A stretch of DNA of 64,000 nt from Streptomyces sp. NBC_01214. Lineage in GTDB: Bacteria; Actinomycetota; Actinomycetes; Streptomycetales; Streptomycetaceae. The position numbers and the translations under genes were made by a program. The notes beneath the pieces are model-generated. The model worked only from the letters and a program-made list of their open reading frames with translations, ran no database searches and was not told the origin of the DNA. Positions 1 through 9,378 of the stretch are shown piece by piece (position 1 is the stretch's first letter; the number at the start of each line of letters is the position of its first letter). The stretch covers positions 704,501 to 768,500 of the forward strand of contig NZ_JAPEOS010000001.1 of assembly GCF_026340975.1 (NCBI RefSeq), in the 5' to 3' direction.

Positions 1-239
1 CCCCCGTCCCCGCATCGGGCCGGCGCGGCGGAAGGATCGGAGCTCCGCCCCGGACCCCGCGCCTCAAACGCCGGCGAGGCTGGATTTTCGCCCCGCTCCG
101 AGCTTCCGGCCGGCCACCGTGCTTTCCAGCCCCTCCGGCCTTTGAGGGGCGGAGCCCCGCCGGGGAGCCGCCCGGCAGGGAGCCGCCCGGCAGGGGGCGG
201 GGCTCCGCCCGGACCGGCCGCCGAGCGACCCCGCAGGGG
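1..239. repeat. gene-end repeat copies, no gene
   Basis: No coding region is supported here. Positions 61-84 hold one copy of a dispersed Streptomyces repeat (core GCCTCAAACGCCGGCG, then AGGCTGGA). A degenerate inverted relative with GC-rich arms lies around 137-215, and the motif GGGAGCCGCCCGGCA occurs twice in tandem (about 171-197). The segment lies just past the 3' end of the leftward hydrolase gene and could form a strong hairpin in its transcript. Confidence 0.6.
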
Positions 240-1343
240 CTACGCGTCGGGGCGGACCACGGCCTTGATCGGCATCGAGCCCGCACCCGCCAGCGTGATG
301 TTCCGGCCGGGGCGCGGGGCGTGGACCATCGCGCCGTCGCCGACGTACATGCCGACGTGGGTCGCATCGTCGAAGTAGATGATCAGGTCGCCCGGGCGCA
401 TGTCCTTCAGCGCGACCTTCGGCAGCAGCCGCAGCTGCTCCTGCGAGGTGCGCGGGATGCCCCGGCCCGCCGCCAGCCAGGCCTGGGAGGTCAGCCCGGA
501 GCAGTCGAAGGACGACGGACCCACGGCACCCCATTTGTACGGCTTGCCGATCTGGGCGGTGGCGAACTGCACGGCCCGCTTGCCCGCATCCGTGGCCGTG
601 CCCTTGACGTCCTTCATCGCACCCGTCGACAGCCACGCGGTCTGGGCCTTGTACTGGGCTTCCTGCTCCAGCTGGATCAGCCGGGCCTTCTCCTCGGCCT
701 CCAGCTTGCTCTCCAGCTCCTCCGCCGCCTTGATCTTCTCCTCGATCTGCTTCTTGGCGTCCTCCGACTTGACCCTGTTGGCCTCCAGGATGGCCCAGCG
801 CTCGCTCGCCTCCTCGGCGTAGCGCTGCAAGTCGGCCTGGGTCCGGTCCAGTTCGGAGAGCATGCCCGAGGTGGCCTTCTCGCCCTCGCGCAGCCGACCC
901 GCCCCGTCGAGGTAGTGGTTCGGGTCGTCGCTCAGCGCCAGCTGCGCGCCCGGCGGCATCCCGCCCGTGCGGTACTGGGCGCGGGCGGCGGCGCCCGCCC
1001 GGTTCTTCAGGGCGGTGATCCGCTCCTTGCCGGCGACGACGAGACGGGCGACCTCGACGATCTTGTCCGACTGGGCCTTGGTCTCGGCCTCGGCGAGGTT
1101 GTAGGCGTCCGTGGCGGCACCCGCCTGCCGATACAGCTCCTCGATCTCCTTGCGGACCTGCTCCAGGGACTTGCCGCCCGGTTCGGGCAGGGGTGCGGCC
1201 GGTGCCGCCGGAGCTGCGGGGGCCACCGGGGCCGCCGGAGCCGCGTACGCCACGCCCGTGGCGAGGCCCGGCGCCGTCAGTATCGCCATCGTGCACAGCA
1301 GCACGAGAGAACTTGCGCCTCGCCGTCGCCTTGCGGCTCCCAT
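240..1343 (-). CDS. secreted NlpC/P60 cell-wall endopeptidase with coiled-coil
   Basis: A 367-residue exported peptidoglycan hydrolase, expected to cut the stem peptide (D-Glu to diamino acid bond). A twin-Arg-rich basic start followed by a hydrophobic stretch and AYA-AP forms a signal peptide. An Ala/Pro linker follows, then a long charged coiled coil (about residues 50-240), as in the RipA/Cwl family, which usually holds the enzyme in check. The C-terminal NlpC/P60 domain shows the catalytic Cys in FDCSGL and the His in THVGMYVGDG. I chose the start at 1343 because GGGGGG lies 5 nt upstream; an in-frame ATG 33 nt earlier at 1376 has no Shine-Dalgarno sequence. It stands alone, transcribed away from the methyltransferase region. 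Confidence 0.88.
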   Translation of the reverse strand: MGAARRRRGASSLVLLCTMAILTAPGLATGVAYAAPAAPVAPAAPAAPAAPLPEPGGKSLEQVRKEIEELYRQAGAATDAYNLAEAETKAQSDKIVEVARLVVAGKERITALKNRAGAAARAQYRTGGMPPGAQLALSDDPNHYLDGAGRLREGEKATSGMLSELDRTQADLQRYAEEASERWAILEANRVKSEDAKKQIEEKIKAAEELESKLEAEEKARLIQLEQEAQYKAQTAWLSTGAMKDVKGTATDAGKRAVQFATAQIGKPYKWGAVGPSSFDCSGLTSQAWLAAGRGIPRTSQEQLRLLPKVALKDMRPGDLIIYFDDATHVGMYVGDGAMVHAPRPGRNITLAGAGSMPIKAVVRPDA

Positions 1344-1551
1344 GGTCCCCCCAGGCACCCGAGTCAGACCTCGCATCAGATCTGACTATTCATCAGTAAC
1401 TTATCGCTGACATCGGGATGGTGCCACGAGTCGATGAATTCCAACACCCTTGTGGATGGCGATCCGATCTTGTCCGCCCCAACGGACGACCTTCCCGACC
1501 CCGCACGGTTCAACGGAACGCCCCCGCCCCCGGTTCCCCCGCCCGCCGCAA

Positions 1552-2373
1552 TCACCCCAGCGGGCGCAACGCCTCCCAGGGCAGGGTCAGTTCCCCCTGC
1601 CGCCACCGCCGCGGACCGTCCACCAGCGGCCAGTCGCCGGCCAGCGCCCGCGCCGTCCGGATCCAGCGCTGCCGCGCCCCGTACGCGGCGTACGGAGCCG
1701 CCGCCGCCCACGCCCGGTCGAAGTCGCGCAGGAACGCGTGCACCGGCTCGCCCGGCACGTTCCGGTGGATCAGCGCCTTCGGTAGCCGTTCCGCCAGGTC
1801 GGAGGGGCGCTCCAGGGAGCCCAGCCGGGTCGCGAAGGTCACTGTGCGCGCCCCTTCCGGGCCCAGCGCCACCCACACGTGCCGCCGCCCGATCTCGTCG
1901 CAGGTCCCCTCCACGAGCAGCCCGTCCGGGGCCAGCCGCCCGCACAGCCGTGCCCACACCTCGGCGACCTGCTCCTCGTCGTACTGGCGCAATACGTTCG
2001 CCGCGCGGATCAGTGCCGGTCGGGCCCCGCCGTCCAGCGGTACCTCGAAACCGCCGTGCCGGAAGCTCAGCCCTTCCCGCTCGTACGGCTTCGCGCCCGC
2101 CACCCGGGCCGGCTCGATCTCGATGCCGACCACCCGTACCCGCGGCGCCGCGTCCCGCAGCCGTGCCAGCAGCTCGACCGCCGTCCAGGGGGCGGCCCCG
2201 TAGCCGAGGTCCACCGCGACCGGCGCCTCCGCGCGCCGCAGCGCGGCCCCGTGGGTGGCCGCGATCCAGCGGTCCATCCGGCGCAACCGGTTCGGATTGG
2301 TCGTCCCGCGCGTCACCGAGCCCACGGGGCGGCCGGGCGCGCGGCTGGAGGGCGGGGTACTGCGGGAGGCCAT
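1552..2373 (-). CDS. class I SAM-dependent methyltransferase, substrate unknown
   Basis: A 273-residue protein with a Rossmann motif I (VAVDLGYGAAPW, about residue 48) and an acidic end to strand 2 (VVGIEIEP), typical of class I methyltransferases. The stretch ANVLRQYDEEQV fits motif IV. No substrate motif is recognised. The start at 2373 is set by a -10 hexamer (TACCCT on this strand, 2380-2385) six nt ahead of the ATG, i.e. a probable leaderless mRNA. The open frame extends upstream to 2484 but has no initiation signal. It is divergent from mshA, a neighbour order I recall from other Streptomyces. Confidence 0.75.
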   Translation of the reverse strand: MASRSTPPSSRAPGRPVGSVTRGTTNPNRLRRMDRWIAATHGAALRRAEAPVAVDLGYGAAPWTAVELLARLRDAAPRVRVVGIEIEPARVAGAKPYEREGLSFRHGGFEVPLDGGARPALIRAANVLRQYDEEQVAEVWARLCGRLAPDGLLVEGTCDEIGRRHVWVALGPEGARTVTFATRLGSLERPSDLAERLPKALIHRNVPGEPVHAFLRDFDRAWAAAAPYAAYGARQRWIRTARALAGDWPLVDGPRRWRQGELTLPWEALRPLG

Positions 2374-2603
2374 GAGCCGAGGGTAAGCGGAGGGCCCGCG
2401 CACCAGGAAAATCCCGCTGCGCACCACTGAAGAAGAGGAAACCTCCGGGAAAACCGGACACCCCGGAATGCGCGGGACGGGCATCCGGGTTGCACTCCTT
2501 GCAGGGCGTCTTCCGCGCCCTCGCCGTCATGCCGTCCGGCATGCGGTCCGTCATGCCGTCCGAGCGTCGTGCGTGCGCCGTCCGAGCCGAGAGGACTGGT
2601 CCC

Positions 2604-3974
2604 TTGAGCCAGTACGTGTCCCGCCTCAGTGGCCGCCTCGCTGCCGCCCGTGCCACCCGCCACGAGCCGCCCCGCCTGCGACTTCCCGCCGTCGGACACC
2701 ACCGCAAGCCGCGCCGCGTGGCCATGCTCAGCGTGCACACCTCACCGCTGCACCAGCCCGGTACCGGCGACGCCGGCGGCATGAACGTCTACATCGTCGA
2801 GCTGGCCAAGCGGCTCGCCGCGATCAACATCGAGGTCGAGATCTTCACCCGGGCCACCACCGGCGGGCTGCCCCCCGCGGTCGACCTGGCCCCCGGAGTC
2901 CTCGTACGGCACGTCGACGCGGGCCCCTACGAAGGCCTCGCGAAGGAGGAGCTCCCGGCCCAGCTGTGCGCCTTCACCCACGGCGTCATGCAGGCCTGGG
3001 CCGGCCACCGCCCCGGCTACTACGACCTCGTCCACTCCCACTACTGGCTCTCCGGCCACGTGGGCTGGCTCGCCGCGCAGCGCTGGGGCGTCCCGCTCGT
3101 GCACGCCATGCACACCATGGCGAAGGTCAAGAACGCGGCGCTGGCCGAGGGGGACACGCCCGAGCCCGCCGCCCGCGTCATAGGCGAGACCCAGATCGTG
3201 GCCGCCGCCGACCGGCTCATCGCGAACACCGCCGAGGAGGCCGACGAGCTCGTCCGGCACTACGAGGCCGACCCCGCCAAGGTGGCCGTCGTCCACCCCG
3301 GAGTGAACCTCGACCGGTTCACCGTCGGCGACGGCCGGTCCGCCGCCCGCGCCCGCCTCGGCCTGCCCCAGGACGCCGTCATCCCCCTCTTCGCCGGCCG
3401 GATCCAGCCGCTGAAGGCCCCCGACATCCTGCTGCGCGCCGTCGCCGTCATGGTCGACCAGGACCCCTCGCTGCGCCGCCGCCTCTTCGTACCCGTCGTC
3501 GGCGGGCCCAGCGGCAGCGGCCTCGCCAAGCCGGAAGGCCTGCACAAGCTCGCCGCGAAGCTCGGCATCGCCGACCTCGTGCACTTCCACCCGCCGGTCG
3601 CGCAGGACGGCCTCGCGGACTGGTTCCGGGCGGCGTCCGTGCTGGTCATGCCCTCTTACAACGAGTCCTTCGGGCTCGTCGCGATAGAGGCCCAGGCCGC
3701 CGGTACGCCGGTGCTCGCCGCCGAGGTCGGCGGGCTGCCCGTCGCCGTCAACGACGGGGTCACGGGGATCCTCGTACCCGGCCACGACCCGGTGGACTAC
3801 GCGCGGGAGTTGCGGCGCTTCGTGGACGAGCCGGCGCTCGCGGACCGGATGGGCGCCCAGGCGGCGCGGCACGCGCAGTTCTTCGGCTGGGACACGGCGG
3901 CGAGCGGCACGGCCGACGTCTACACCGCGGCCATGCATGATCATCGTCGTCGCGTACGCTCCCACCATGGCTGA
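2604..3974 (+). CDS. mshA: MshA, D-inositol-3-phosphate N-acetylglucosaminyltransferase
   Basis: First committed enzyme of mycothiol synthesis: it transfers GlcNAc from UDP-GlcNAc to 1D-myo-inositol 3-phosphate. The protein is a 456-residue GT4 (GT-B fold) glycosyltransferase. The N-terminal domain has the [12 protein letters not shown] loop; the C-terminal domain has the nucleotide-sugar motif [18 protein letters not shown] place the start at TTG 2604 (LSQYVSRL, read as fMet) because GAGAGGA lies 8-9 nt upstream and the family begins MSQYVSRL; an in-frame ATG at 2490 would add 38 residues of low-quality sequence. Its 3' end overlaps the next gene by 8 nt, so the two may be partly co-transcribed. 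Confidence 0.93.
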   Translation: MSQYVSRLSGRLAAARATRHEPPRLRLPAVGHHRKPRRVAMLSVHTSPLHQPGTGDAGGMNVYIVELAKRLAAINIEVEIFTRATTGGLPPAVDLAPGVLVRHVDAGPYEGLAKEELPAQLCAFTHGVMQAWAGHRPGYYDLVHSHYWLSGHVGWLAAQRWGVPLVHAMHTMAKVKNAALAEGDTPEPAARVIGETQIVAAADRLIANTAEEADELVRHYEADPAKVAVVHPGVNLDRFTVGDGRSAARARLGLPQDAVIPLFAGRIQPLKAPDILLRAVAVMVDQDPSLRRRLFVPVVGGPSGSGLAKPEGLHKLAAKLGIADLVHFHPPVAQDGLADWFRAASVLVMPSYNESFGLVAIEAQAAGTPVLAAEVGGLPVAVNDGVTGILVPGHDPVDYARELRRFVDEPALADRMGAQAARHAQFFGWDTAASGTADVYTAAMHDHRRRVRSHHG

Positions 3975-4452
3975 CACCGCCGAGATCATCGAGAGCGCGC
4001 TCACCGGCGCGGAGCTGAGCTGGGAGAGCCCCGAGCCGGGGTCCTACGTCGTCCAGCTCCCCGGCACCCGCAAGCTGAGCACCACGTGCTCGCTCAAGGT
4101 CGGAAGGCATTCGCTCTCGGTCAACGCCTTCGTGATCCGCCACCCCGACGAGAACGAGGCGGGCGTCCACCGCTGGCTGCTGGAGCGCAACCTCAAGCTG
4201 TACGGCATGGCGTACGCGGTGGACCGCCTCGGCGACATCTACCTGACGGCCCGGCTCCCGCTGTCGGTCGTCGACCCGGAGGAACTGGACCGGCTGCTCG
4301 GCACCGTCCTGGAGGCGGCGGACGGCTCCTTCAACACGTTGCTGGAGCTGGGCTTCGCGAGCGCGATCCGGCGCGAGTACGAGTGGCGGGTCTCGCGCGG
4401 CGAGCCGACCTTCAACCTCGACGCGTTCAAGCACCTGACGCAGCCGTCGTAA
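3967..4452 (+). CDS. YbjN domain-containing protein
   Basis: A 161-residue soluble protein of the YbjN family (type III secretion chaperone-like fold, function in actinobacteria unknown). The family appearance comes from the N-terminal [17 protein letters not shown] and the central [13 protein letters not shown]...VHRWLLERN segments. The ATG at 3967 sits six nt after TACGCT (3955-3960), a likely leaderless promoter inside the mshA 3' end; an upstream in-frame ATG at 3937 would disregard this signal. The gene overlaps mshA by eight nt. Position after mshA is conserved in relatives as I recall, but a role in thiol metabolism is only a guess. Confidence 0.8.
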   Translation: MADTAEIIESALTGAELSWESPEPGSYVVQLPGTRKLSTTCSLKVGRHSLSVNAFVIRHPDENEAGVHRWLLERNLKLYGMAYAVDRLGDIYLTARLPLSVVDPEELDRLLGTVLEAADGSFNTLLELGFASAIRREYEWRVSRGEPTFNLDAFKHLTQPS

Positions 4453-4475
4453 CGGGGGCGCTGCCCCCGAACCCC

Positions 4476-4530
4476 CGCGCCTCAAACGCCGGCGGGGCTG
4501 AAATATAGCCCCGCCGGCGTTTGAGGCGCG
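4476..4530. terminator. perfect 24-bp hairpin of repeat origin, bidirectional terminator
   Basis: Two inverted copies of the dispersed repeat form a perfect stem: arm 4476-4499 pairs with 4507-4530, loop GAAATAT. It lies between the convergent YbjN and MFS genes. There is no U-tract, but the stem is very stable. Both arms are full repeat cores. Confidence 0.7.
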
Positions 4531-4568
4531 AGGTCTGGGGCGGAGCCCCAGCAGCGGCGCCAGCCGCG

Positions 4569-5861
4569 TCATGCCTCGGCGGCAGCCGGCAACGGCTTGG
4601 TGTCGGCCGGAGCGCCAGCCCCCGCGGCCCCGACCACGCCCCCCTCGGGAAGCCTCCGCATCAGCAGCCAGTAGCCGGCCGCCGCGACCGTGCCGAGGAC
4701 GGCGGTGGCCCCCCACAGCCAGTCGGCCCCGTACCGGTCGATCAGGAAGCCCGCCATCAGCGGCGCCACCAGCGCGGCCACCGCCCAGGACAGGTTGTAG
4801 ACCCCCTGGTAGCGGCCGCGCCCGTGGACCGGCGAGAGCCGTACGACCAGGCCCATCTGGGTCGGCGAGTTCACGATCTCGGCCAGCGTCCACACGCACA
4901 CCGTCAGCGCGTACGCCCACAACGGCCCGGCGAAGGCCGTCAGCGCGAACCCGTACCCGGCCAGCAGCGCCGAGACCACCAGCAGCTTCTGCGGGTCGCG
5001 CCGCTCGATGAACGCCGTGACCGGGATCTGCAGCAGCACGATCAGCAGCCCGTTCACGGCGACGACCAGCCCGTAGTCCCTGGGCGAGAAGCCCGCGGAG
5101 CCCATCGCGACCGGCAGGCCGACCGAGCCCTGCGTGAAGATCAGCGAGATCAGGAACGACAGCCCGACGACACCCATGAACCGCCCGTCCCGCAGTACGG
5201 TCCCGAGCCCGATCGCCGGCTCCTCCCCGATGGTGGCCGACGCGCCCCCGGCCCGGGCGGGCCGGTCCGGCCGCGACTCGGGCAGCTTGACGAAGACCAG
5301 CACCGCGCAGACCAGGGTCAGCGCGGCCTCGCCCAAGAAGCCGGCCAGGTAGCTGTACTCCGCGATCAGCCCGGCCGCCATGGCGCTGATGGCGAAGCCG
5401 AGGTTGAGGGCCCAGTAGTTGAGCGCGAAGGCCCGTACGCGGTCCTCGGGGCGGACGATGTCCGCCATCATCGCCGCGACCGCCGGCCGGGAGGCGTTCG
5501 AGGTCATGCCGACCAGCAGGGCCACGGCCGCGATCGCCGCCGGGTGCTCCATGAAGCCGAGCAGCGCCACCGAGAAGGCGGTCGACGCCTGGGCCGCCAG
5601 CATCGTGGGCCGGCGCCCGAGCCGGTCGGTCATCACGCCCGCGACGAGCGAGGAGAGGACCCCGCCGAGCCCGTGGAGGGCCACCACGAGTCCTGCGAAG
5701 GAGGCCGAGTAGCCCCGGTCCAGGGTCAGGTACAGGGTCATGAAGGTGACGACGAAGGCCCCGAGCCGGTTCACCAGCGTGCTCGTCCAGAGCCACCAGA
5801 AGGCCCGGGGCAGCCCGGAGACGCTCTCCCGGACCACCTGTGCCAAACGGGCAGCGGACAT
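4569..5861 (-). CDS. MFS transporter, 12 membrane segments
   Basis: A 430-residue major facilitator family protein, probably a proton-driven drug or metabolite exporter of the plasma membrane. It shows about 12 hydrophobic helices, the loop 2-3 motif A ([11 protein letters not shown]) and a central hydrophilic loop (residues about 190-215). The start at 5861 is chosen because GGGGGGATCC lies just upstream on this strand; the larger open frame to 6785 runs across the divergent gpmA gene and is not credible. Two inverted repeats in the intergenic region (5889-5916, 5938-5958) may be its operators. Substrate unknown. Confidence 0.85.
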   Translation of the reverse strand: MSAARLAQVVRESVSGLPRAFWWLWTSTLVNRLGAFVVTFMTLYLTLDRGYSASFAGLVVALHGLGGVLSSLVAGVMTDRLGRRPTMLAAQASTAFSVALLGFMEHPAAIAAVALLVGMTSNASRPAVAAMMADIVRPEDRVRAFALNYWALNLGFAISAMAAGLIAEYSYLAGFLGEAALTLVCAVLVFVKLPESRPDRPARAGGASATIGEEPAIGLGTVLRDGRFMGVVGLSFLISLIFTQGSVGLPVAMGSAGFSPRDYGLVVAVNGLLIVLLQIPVTAFIERRDPQKLLVVSALLAGYGFALTAFAGPLWAYALTVCVWTLAEIVNSPTQMGLVVRLSPVHGRGRYQGVYNLSWAVAALVAPLMAGFLIDRYGADWLWGATAVLGTVAAAGYWLLMRRLPEGGVVGAAGAGAPADTKPLPAAAEA

Positions 5862-5888
5862 AACGGATCCCCCCGGCGGTGTAAGCAT

Positions 5889-5958
5889 CACTCGTACGCC
5901 GTGCACATTACGAGTGGCGGGTGTCGGGGCGCCACTCGATTGACGCGCACCGTCAATC
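5889..5958. promoter_or_regulatory. two inverted repeats between MFS gene and gpmA
   Basis: CACTCGTA-N12-TACGAGTG spans 5889-5916 and GATTGACG-N5-CGTCAATC spans 5938-5958. Both lie in the divergent promoter region, 28-97 nt upstream of the MFS start. They look like repressor operators; no regulator gene is adjacent. Confidence 0.45.
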
Positions 5959-6014
5959 CGACGGGACCCCGCACCGCGCGCGAGCGCCGCCGGGCGTCCA
6001 CTAGGCTCGTACGC

Positions 6015-6773
6015 ATGGCCGACGCACCGTACAAGCTGATCCTCCTCCGCCACGGCGAGAGCGACTGGAACGCGAAGAACCTGTTCACCGGCTGGGTGGA
6101 CGTCAACCTCACCGAGAAGGGCGAGAAGGAGGCGGTCCGGGGCGGTGAGCTGCTCAAGGACGCCGGCCTGCTGCCCGACGTGCTGCACACCTCCCTCCAG
6201 AAGCGCGCCATCCGCACGGCGCAGCTCGCGCTGGAGGCCGCCGACCGCCACTGGATCCCGGTGCACCGCTCCTGGCGCCTGAACGAGCGCCACTACGGTG
6301 CGCTCCAGGGCAAGGACAAGGCGCAGACCCTCGCGGAGTTCGGCGAGGAGCAGTTCATGCTGTGGCGCCGCTCGTACGACACCCCGCCGCCGGTCCTGGA
6401 GGACGGCACGGAGTTCTCGCAGTCCGCGGACCCGCGCTACGCGTCGATCCCGAACGAGCTGCGTCCGCGCACGGAGTGCCTCAAGGACGTCGTCGAGCGG
6501 ATGCTGCCGTACTGGTACGACGGCATCGTCCCGGACCTGCTGGCCGGTCGCACGGTCCTGGTCGCCGCGCACGGCAACTCCCTGCGCGGTCTGGTCAAGC
6601 ACCTGGACGGCATCTCCGACGCCGACATCACGGGCCTGAACATCCCGACCGGCATCCCGCTCGTCTACGAACTGGACGCCGACTTCAAGCCCCTGAAGCC
6701 GGGCGGCACCTACCTCGACCCGGCCGCCGCGGCTGCCGCCATCGAGGCCGTCAAGAACCAGGGCAAGAAGTAG
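6015..6773 (+). CDS. gpmA: 2,3-bisphosphoglycerate-dependent phosphoglycerate mutase
   Basis: Glycolytic enzyme interconverting 3- and 2-phosphoglycerate via a phosphohistidine. The 252-residue length is standard. Catalytic features: RHGESDWN near residue 11 (phospho-His), ERHYGALQG with the acid/base Glu, and AHGNSLRG near residue 185 with the second His. The ATG at 6015 lies seven nt after TAGGCT (6002-6007), pointing to a leaderless message; the open frame extending back to 4521 is antisense to the MFS gene and spurious. A strong terminator follows at once, so it is monocistronic. Confidence 0.96.
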   Translation: MADAPYKLILLRHGESDWNAKNLFTGWVDVNLTEKGEKEAVRGGELLKDAGLLPDVLHTSLQKRAIRTAQLALEAADRHWIPVHRSWRLNERHYGALQGKDKAQTLAEFGEEQFMLWRRSYDTPPPVLEDGTEFSQSADPRYASIPNELRPRTECLKDVVERMLPYWYDGIVPDLLAGRTVLVAAHGNSLRGLVKHLDGISDADITGLNIPTGIPLVYELDADFKPLKPGGTYLDPAAAAAAIEAVKNQGKK

Positions 6774-6789
6774 CAAGAAGAGCAATCAC

Positions 6790-6834
6790 GCCCCTGACCT
6801 GCGCACATGGTGCGGGTCAGGGGCCCTCTTTTGC
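6790..6834 (+). terminator. rho-independent terminator of gpmA
   Basis: Stem arms CCCCTGACC (6791-6799) and GGTCAGGGG (6815-6823), extended by a few further pairs, followed by CCTCTTTT. Sixteen nt after the gpmA stop. Confidence 0.85.
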
Positions 6835-6877
6835 CCTGGGCCCACCGCGGGTCCTCAAGCGCGGGGGAGCGCCGGCG

Positions 6878-7945
6878 CTAGCGGGCGGGACGCGTCCGCA
6901 GCCAGTACGAGCGGGCCGCGATGGTCAGGGCGATCCCGTAAGCGGCGAAGGCGACCACCCCGATCCAGGCCACCAGGAGCGCGTCGTCCGAGGAGTGGAA
7001 GTCACCGCGCCGCATCGTCACTGCGCCGGCCGTGGCCAGGGCCGCGTATCCGACGCCCGCAACGCCGTACGGGGCGAGCGTGGCGGCGCCGAGCAGAGCC
7101 GGGGCGAGCGGGAGCCAGCGCGGCACCCGTCGGCCGTGCAGGAACGGCGTCCAGCGCGGGAAGACCTGCCCCCACGGACGGACCAGGCCCCACAACAGGA
7201 AAACGCCGAGCGCGGCCAGCAGTGCGGTGGGGTCCAGGCCCCAGGACTCCAGTGCGAGGAAGATCCCCGAGGCGCCGTTGCGCTCCGAGACCGCGAGCAT
7301 CTCCGCGCCGGTGATCCCCGCGAACGTCCCGCCGGACGCCCAGACCAGCTTCATCGCCGCGTACGGGACGAAGGCCAGGGTTGCGACCCAGGCGCCGAGC
7401 TGGACGGCGCGCGGGGCAGCGGACGGCGCTCGTACGGCGGTCCCGGCGGTCCCGGCGGTGCTGGTGGTCCCGGTGGTCCCGGTGGTCCCGGTGGTCCCGG
7501 CGGGCCGGCGGCGGCCGGACCGGGCCGTGGCCGCGAGCAGGACCGCCCCGACCGCCGCGAGGACCTTGTGCGCGGCCGAGGCCCAGCTGTCCACTCCCTG
7601 ACCGAACATCAGCGTGATCACGTCCATCAGCAGGCTGAACGCAGCGATCCCGGCCAGCCCGCAGACCACCCAGAGCAGCACCCGTAGTGCCGGCCGCGGC
7701 CCGCACAGCACCACGGCTCCGCTGGCCGCCGTCCCCAGCGCACCCACCCCCACGACCGCCCAGCCCAGCCCGGAGGGCACGGGGTCACCGCCGTGGTAGA
7801 GCAAGGAGGTCCCGCTCAGCGCGCACGCCAGGCCGAAGCCGGCGTACGACACGGCCCACAGCAGCGCCGCCCGGGCCACCGCGCGCGGCCGTCGCTGCCA
7901 CCGGGCGCTCCAGAGCGCCTTCGTCATCCGTTCAGCACTGGTCAT
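6878..7945 (-). CDS. polytopic membrane protein of unknown function
   Basis: A 355-residue protein with about eight hydrophobic segments and no family I recognise. The central cytoplasmic-type loop (about residues 145-175) is a run of GTT/STA triplets encoded by a 9-bp tandem repeat (GGTGGTCCC-like on the + strand, 7437-7504), so its length probably varies between strains. The start at 7945 has AGGG close upstream; an alternative ATG exists six codons in (MTKALW). It is convergent with gpmA and separated from the DUF2867 gene by 87 nt. No function is proposed. Confidence 0.7.
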   Translation of the reverse strand: MTSAERMTKALWSARWQRRPRAVARAALLWAVSYAGFGLACALSGTSLLYHGGDPVPSGLGWAVVGVGALGTAASGAVVLCGPRPALRVLLWVVCGLAGIAAFSLLMDVITLMFGQGVDSWASAAHKVLAAVGAVLLAATARSGRRRPAGTTGTTGTTGTTSTAGTAGTAVRAPSAAPRAVQLGAWVATLAFVPYAAMKLVWASGGTFAGITGAEMLAVSERNGASGIFLALESWGLDPTALLAALGVFLLWGLVRPWGQVFPRWTPFLHGRRVPRWLPLAPALLGAATLAPYGVAGVGYAALATAGAVTMRRGDFHSSDDALLVAWIGVVAFAAYGIALTIAARSYWLRTRPAR

Positions 7946-8032
7946 GCCCTGAAACCTCGCACCGACCGCCGCAGGGTGGCGTCGGCCGCCGGAACGATCC
8001 GCCTCCCCCGGCCGGGTGAGGGCGTGGGTGGT

Positions 8033-8626
8033 TCAGGGGGCGGCGGTGGGTGCGTTCTCCCGCCATTCGCGGCCGATCGAGCGCAGCAGGGCCGGGTAGA
8101 CGCCGAGGTAGCGGAAGGGCTTGATGCCCAGCATGTAGAGGGAGCCGAGGCGGCCGTTCGGCTTCACCAGGACGGTCAGCTGGCCGCGGTAGCCGCCCGC
8201 GCCGTCCGGGACCCAGCCGATGTGCATCAGCCCGTGCATGGTCCGGTTGGCGCTCTCGGCCGCCCACTCGTCGTGGGTCTGGAAGACCGAGGTGAACGGG
8301 ACCGACCGGAGGTCGGGGCCCCGCTCGCCCTCGCGGAGGTCGGCCGGCAGGCGGTCGCGCAGGGTCGGGACCCGGGAGCCGAGGCCGCCGTCGGGCTCGT
8401 CCCAGCCGAACATCTTGCCGAGCTTCCAGCGGACCGCGAAGAGTACGCGCGCCACGGGGGAGGGGACGGGGTCCCCCGTATCGCCGGCGAACTGGCGCAC
8501 CAGGCGGGCGAGGTCGTCGGGCCCGCCCGGGGTCGGTAGCGCCCACACGTCCTCGACCTGGAAGTCGCCGGCGATCTCGTGGACCCGCCAGGGGCGGGAG
8601 GTGTGGGCGGTCTTGGGGAGTCTCAT
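8033..8626 (-). CDS. DUF2867 domain protein
   Basis: A 197-residue soluble protein resembling the DUF2867 family, which is often fused to or adjacent to NAD-dependent epimerase-like proteins; its biochemical role is unknown. Recognisable parts are the N-terminal HTSRPWRVHEIAGDFQVEDVW and the C-terminal YRGQLTVLVKPNGRLGSLYMLGIKPFRYLGVYP block. It is divergent from a tetR gene, and one of two identical-type operators (8639-8660) lies 13 nt before its ATG, overlapping where its promoter must be. The TetR protein therefore very likely represses it. Confidence 0.75.
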   Translation of the reverse strand: MRLPKTAHTSRPWRVHEIAGDFQVEDVWALPTPGGPDDLARLVRQFAGDTGDPVPSPVARVLFAVRWKLGKMFGWDEPDGGLGSRVPTLRDRLPADLREGERGPDLRSVPFTSVFQTHDEWAAESANRTMHGLMHIGWVPDGAGGYRGQLTVLVKPNGRLGSLYMLGIKPFRYLGVYPALLRSIGREWRENAPTAAP

Positions 8627-8638
8627 CGGTCAGCCCCT

Positions 8639-8660
8639 ATCTATACGATGCCGTATAGAT
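8639..8660. promoter_or_regulatory. TetR-type operator O1 (proximal to DUF2867 gene)
   Basis: Inverted repeat ATCTATACG-N4-CGTATAGAT. It shares the half-site CTATACG with the second operator; the two centres are 36 bp apart. Confidence 0.8.
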
Positions 8661-8674
8661 CGAGGCTAGCACTC

Positions 8675-8696
8675 GTCTATACGGCACCGTATAGAC
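8675..8696. promoter_or_regulatory. TetR-type operator O2 (proximal to tetR gene)
   Basis: Perfect inverted repeat GTCTATACGG-N2-CCGTATAGAC, 27 nt before the tetR start codon; expected to mediate autorepression. Confidence 0.82.
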
Positions 8697-8722
8697 GGGG
8701 GCCGTGTGAGGAGGAGCACAGC

Positions 8723-9280
8723 ATGGGCGCGACCCGCACACCGCGCGGAAAGTGGATCGAGGAAGGGCTGCGGGCCCTCGCCGCCGGCGGTCCCGAGGCC
8801 GTCCGCGTCGAGGCGCTGGCGCAGGCGCTCGGCGTCAGCAAGGGCGGCTTCTACGGGTACTTCGGCAGCCGGGGCGCGCTCCTCACCGAGATGCTCGACA
8901 CCTGGGAGCACGAGGTCGCCGAGGCCGTGATCGAGCAGGTCGAGGGCGGCGGGGGCGACGAGCGGGCCAAGCTGGAGCGGCTGTTCGCGATCGCCTCGAC
9001 GGCCGACGGGCCGATCAGGGGCACCAGGGCCGACCTCGCGATCCGTGACTGGGCCAGGCGCGACGAGGACGTCGCACGGCGGCTGCGGCGCACCGACAAC
9101 CGGCGCATGGAGTACCTGCGTTCGCTGTTCCGTGCCATCTGCACCGACGAGGACGACGTCGAGGTCCGCTGCCTGCTGGCCTACTCGCTGCGGATCGGCG
9201 AGCACTTCATCCACGTCGACCACGGTGGTCGCACACAAGCGGAGGTCATGGAACTGACCCGCGACTGGCTGCTGAGGTAG
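8723..9280 (+). CDS. TetR/AcrR family repressor
   Basis: A 185-residue one-component repressor. The N-terminal helix-turn-helix reads VRVEALAQALGVSKGGFYGYFGSRGALL (residues about 26-52), the TetR signature; the C-terminal ligand domain is unassigned. The start at 8723 has a strong GAGGAGGAG seven nt upstream. It faces the DUF2867 gene across two palindromes sharing CTATACG, a textbook autoregulated divergent unit, so DUF2867 is its likely main target. A very long hairpin follows the stop codon immediately. The inducer is unknown. Confidence 0.9.
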   Translation: MGATRTPRGKWIEEGLRALAAGGPEAVRVEALAQALGVSKGGFYGYFGSRGALLTEMLDTWEHEVAEAVIEQVEGGGGDERAKLERLFAIASTADGPIRGTRADLAIRDWARRDEDVARRLRRTDNRRMEYLRSLFRAICTDEDDVEVRCLLAYSLRIGEHFIHVDHGGRTQAEVMELTRDWLLR

Positions 9281-9344
9281 GCCCCGTCCGAGTTCCCTCG
9301 GCCGCGCATGCGAAGGGCCCCGGCCGAGGGAACTCGGACGGGGC
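9281..9344. terminator. 23-bp perfect hairpin after tetR
   Basis: Arm 9281-9303 pairs perfectly with 9322-9344 (GCCCCGTCCGAG... with its complement), loop 18 nt. It begins at the base after the tetR stop and also faces the end of the leftward Cys-rich gene, so it can end transcription from both sides. Confidence 0.85.
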
Positions 9345-9378
9345 CCGTCGTGCGCGTGCGCGGAGCCGGTGGAGGCGG

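Noticed and set aside
1344..1551. c-di-AMP (ydaO-type) riboswitch before the NlpC/P60 gene
   Set aside because: Such riboswitches are common before cell-wall hydrolases in Streptomyces, but the conserved landmarks are not present here.
1418..2430. Long + strand open frames opposite the methyltransferase gene
   Set aside because: Arg/Pro/Ala-rich antisense shadows caused by high GC; no ribosome-binding site, no family sequence.
7381..7617. Collagen-like GPGGPGG open frame on the + strand
   Set aside because: It is the other-strand reading of the 9-nt repeat in the membrane protein gene; no start signal.
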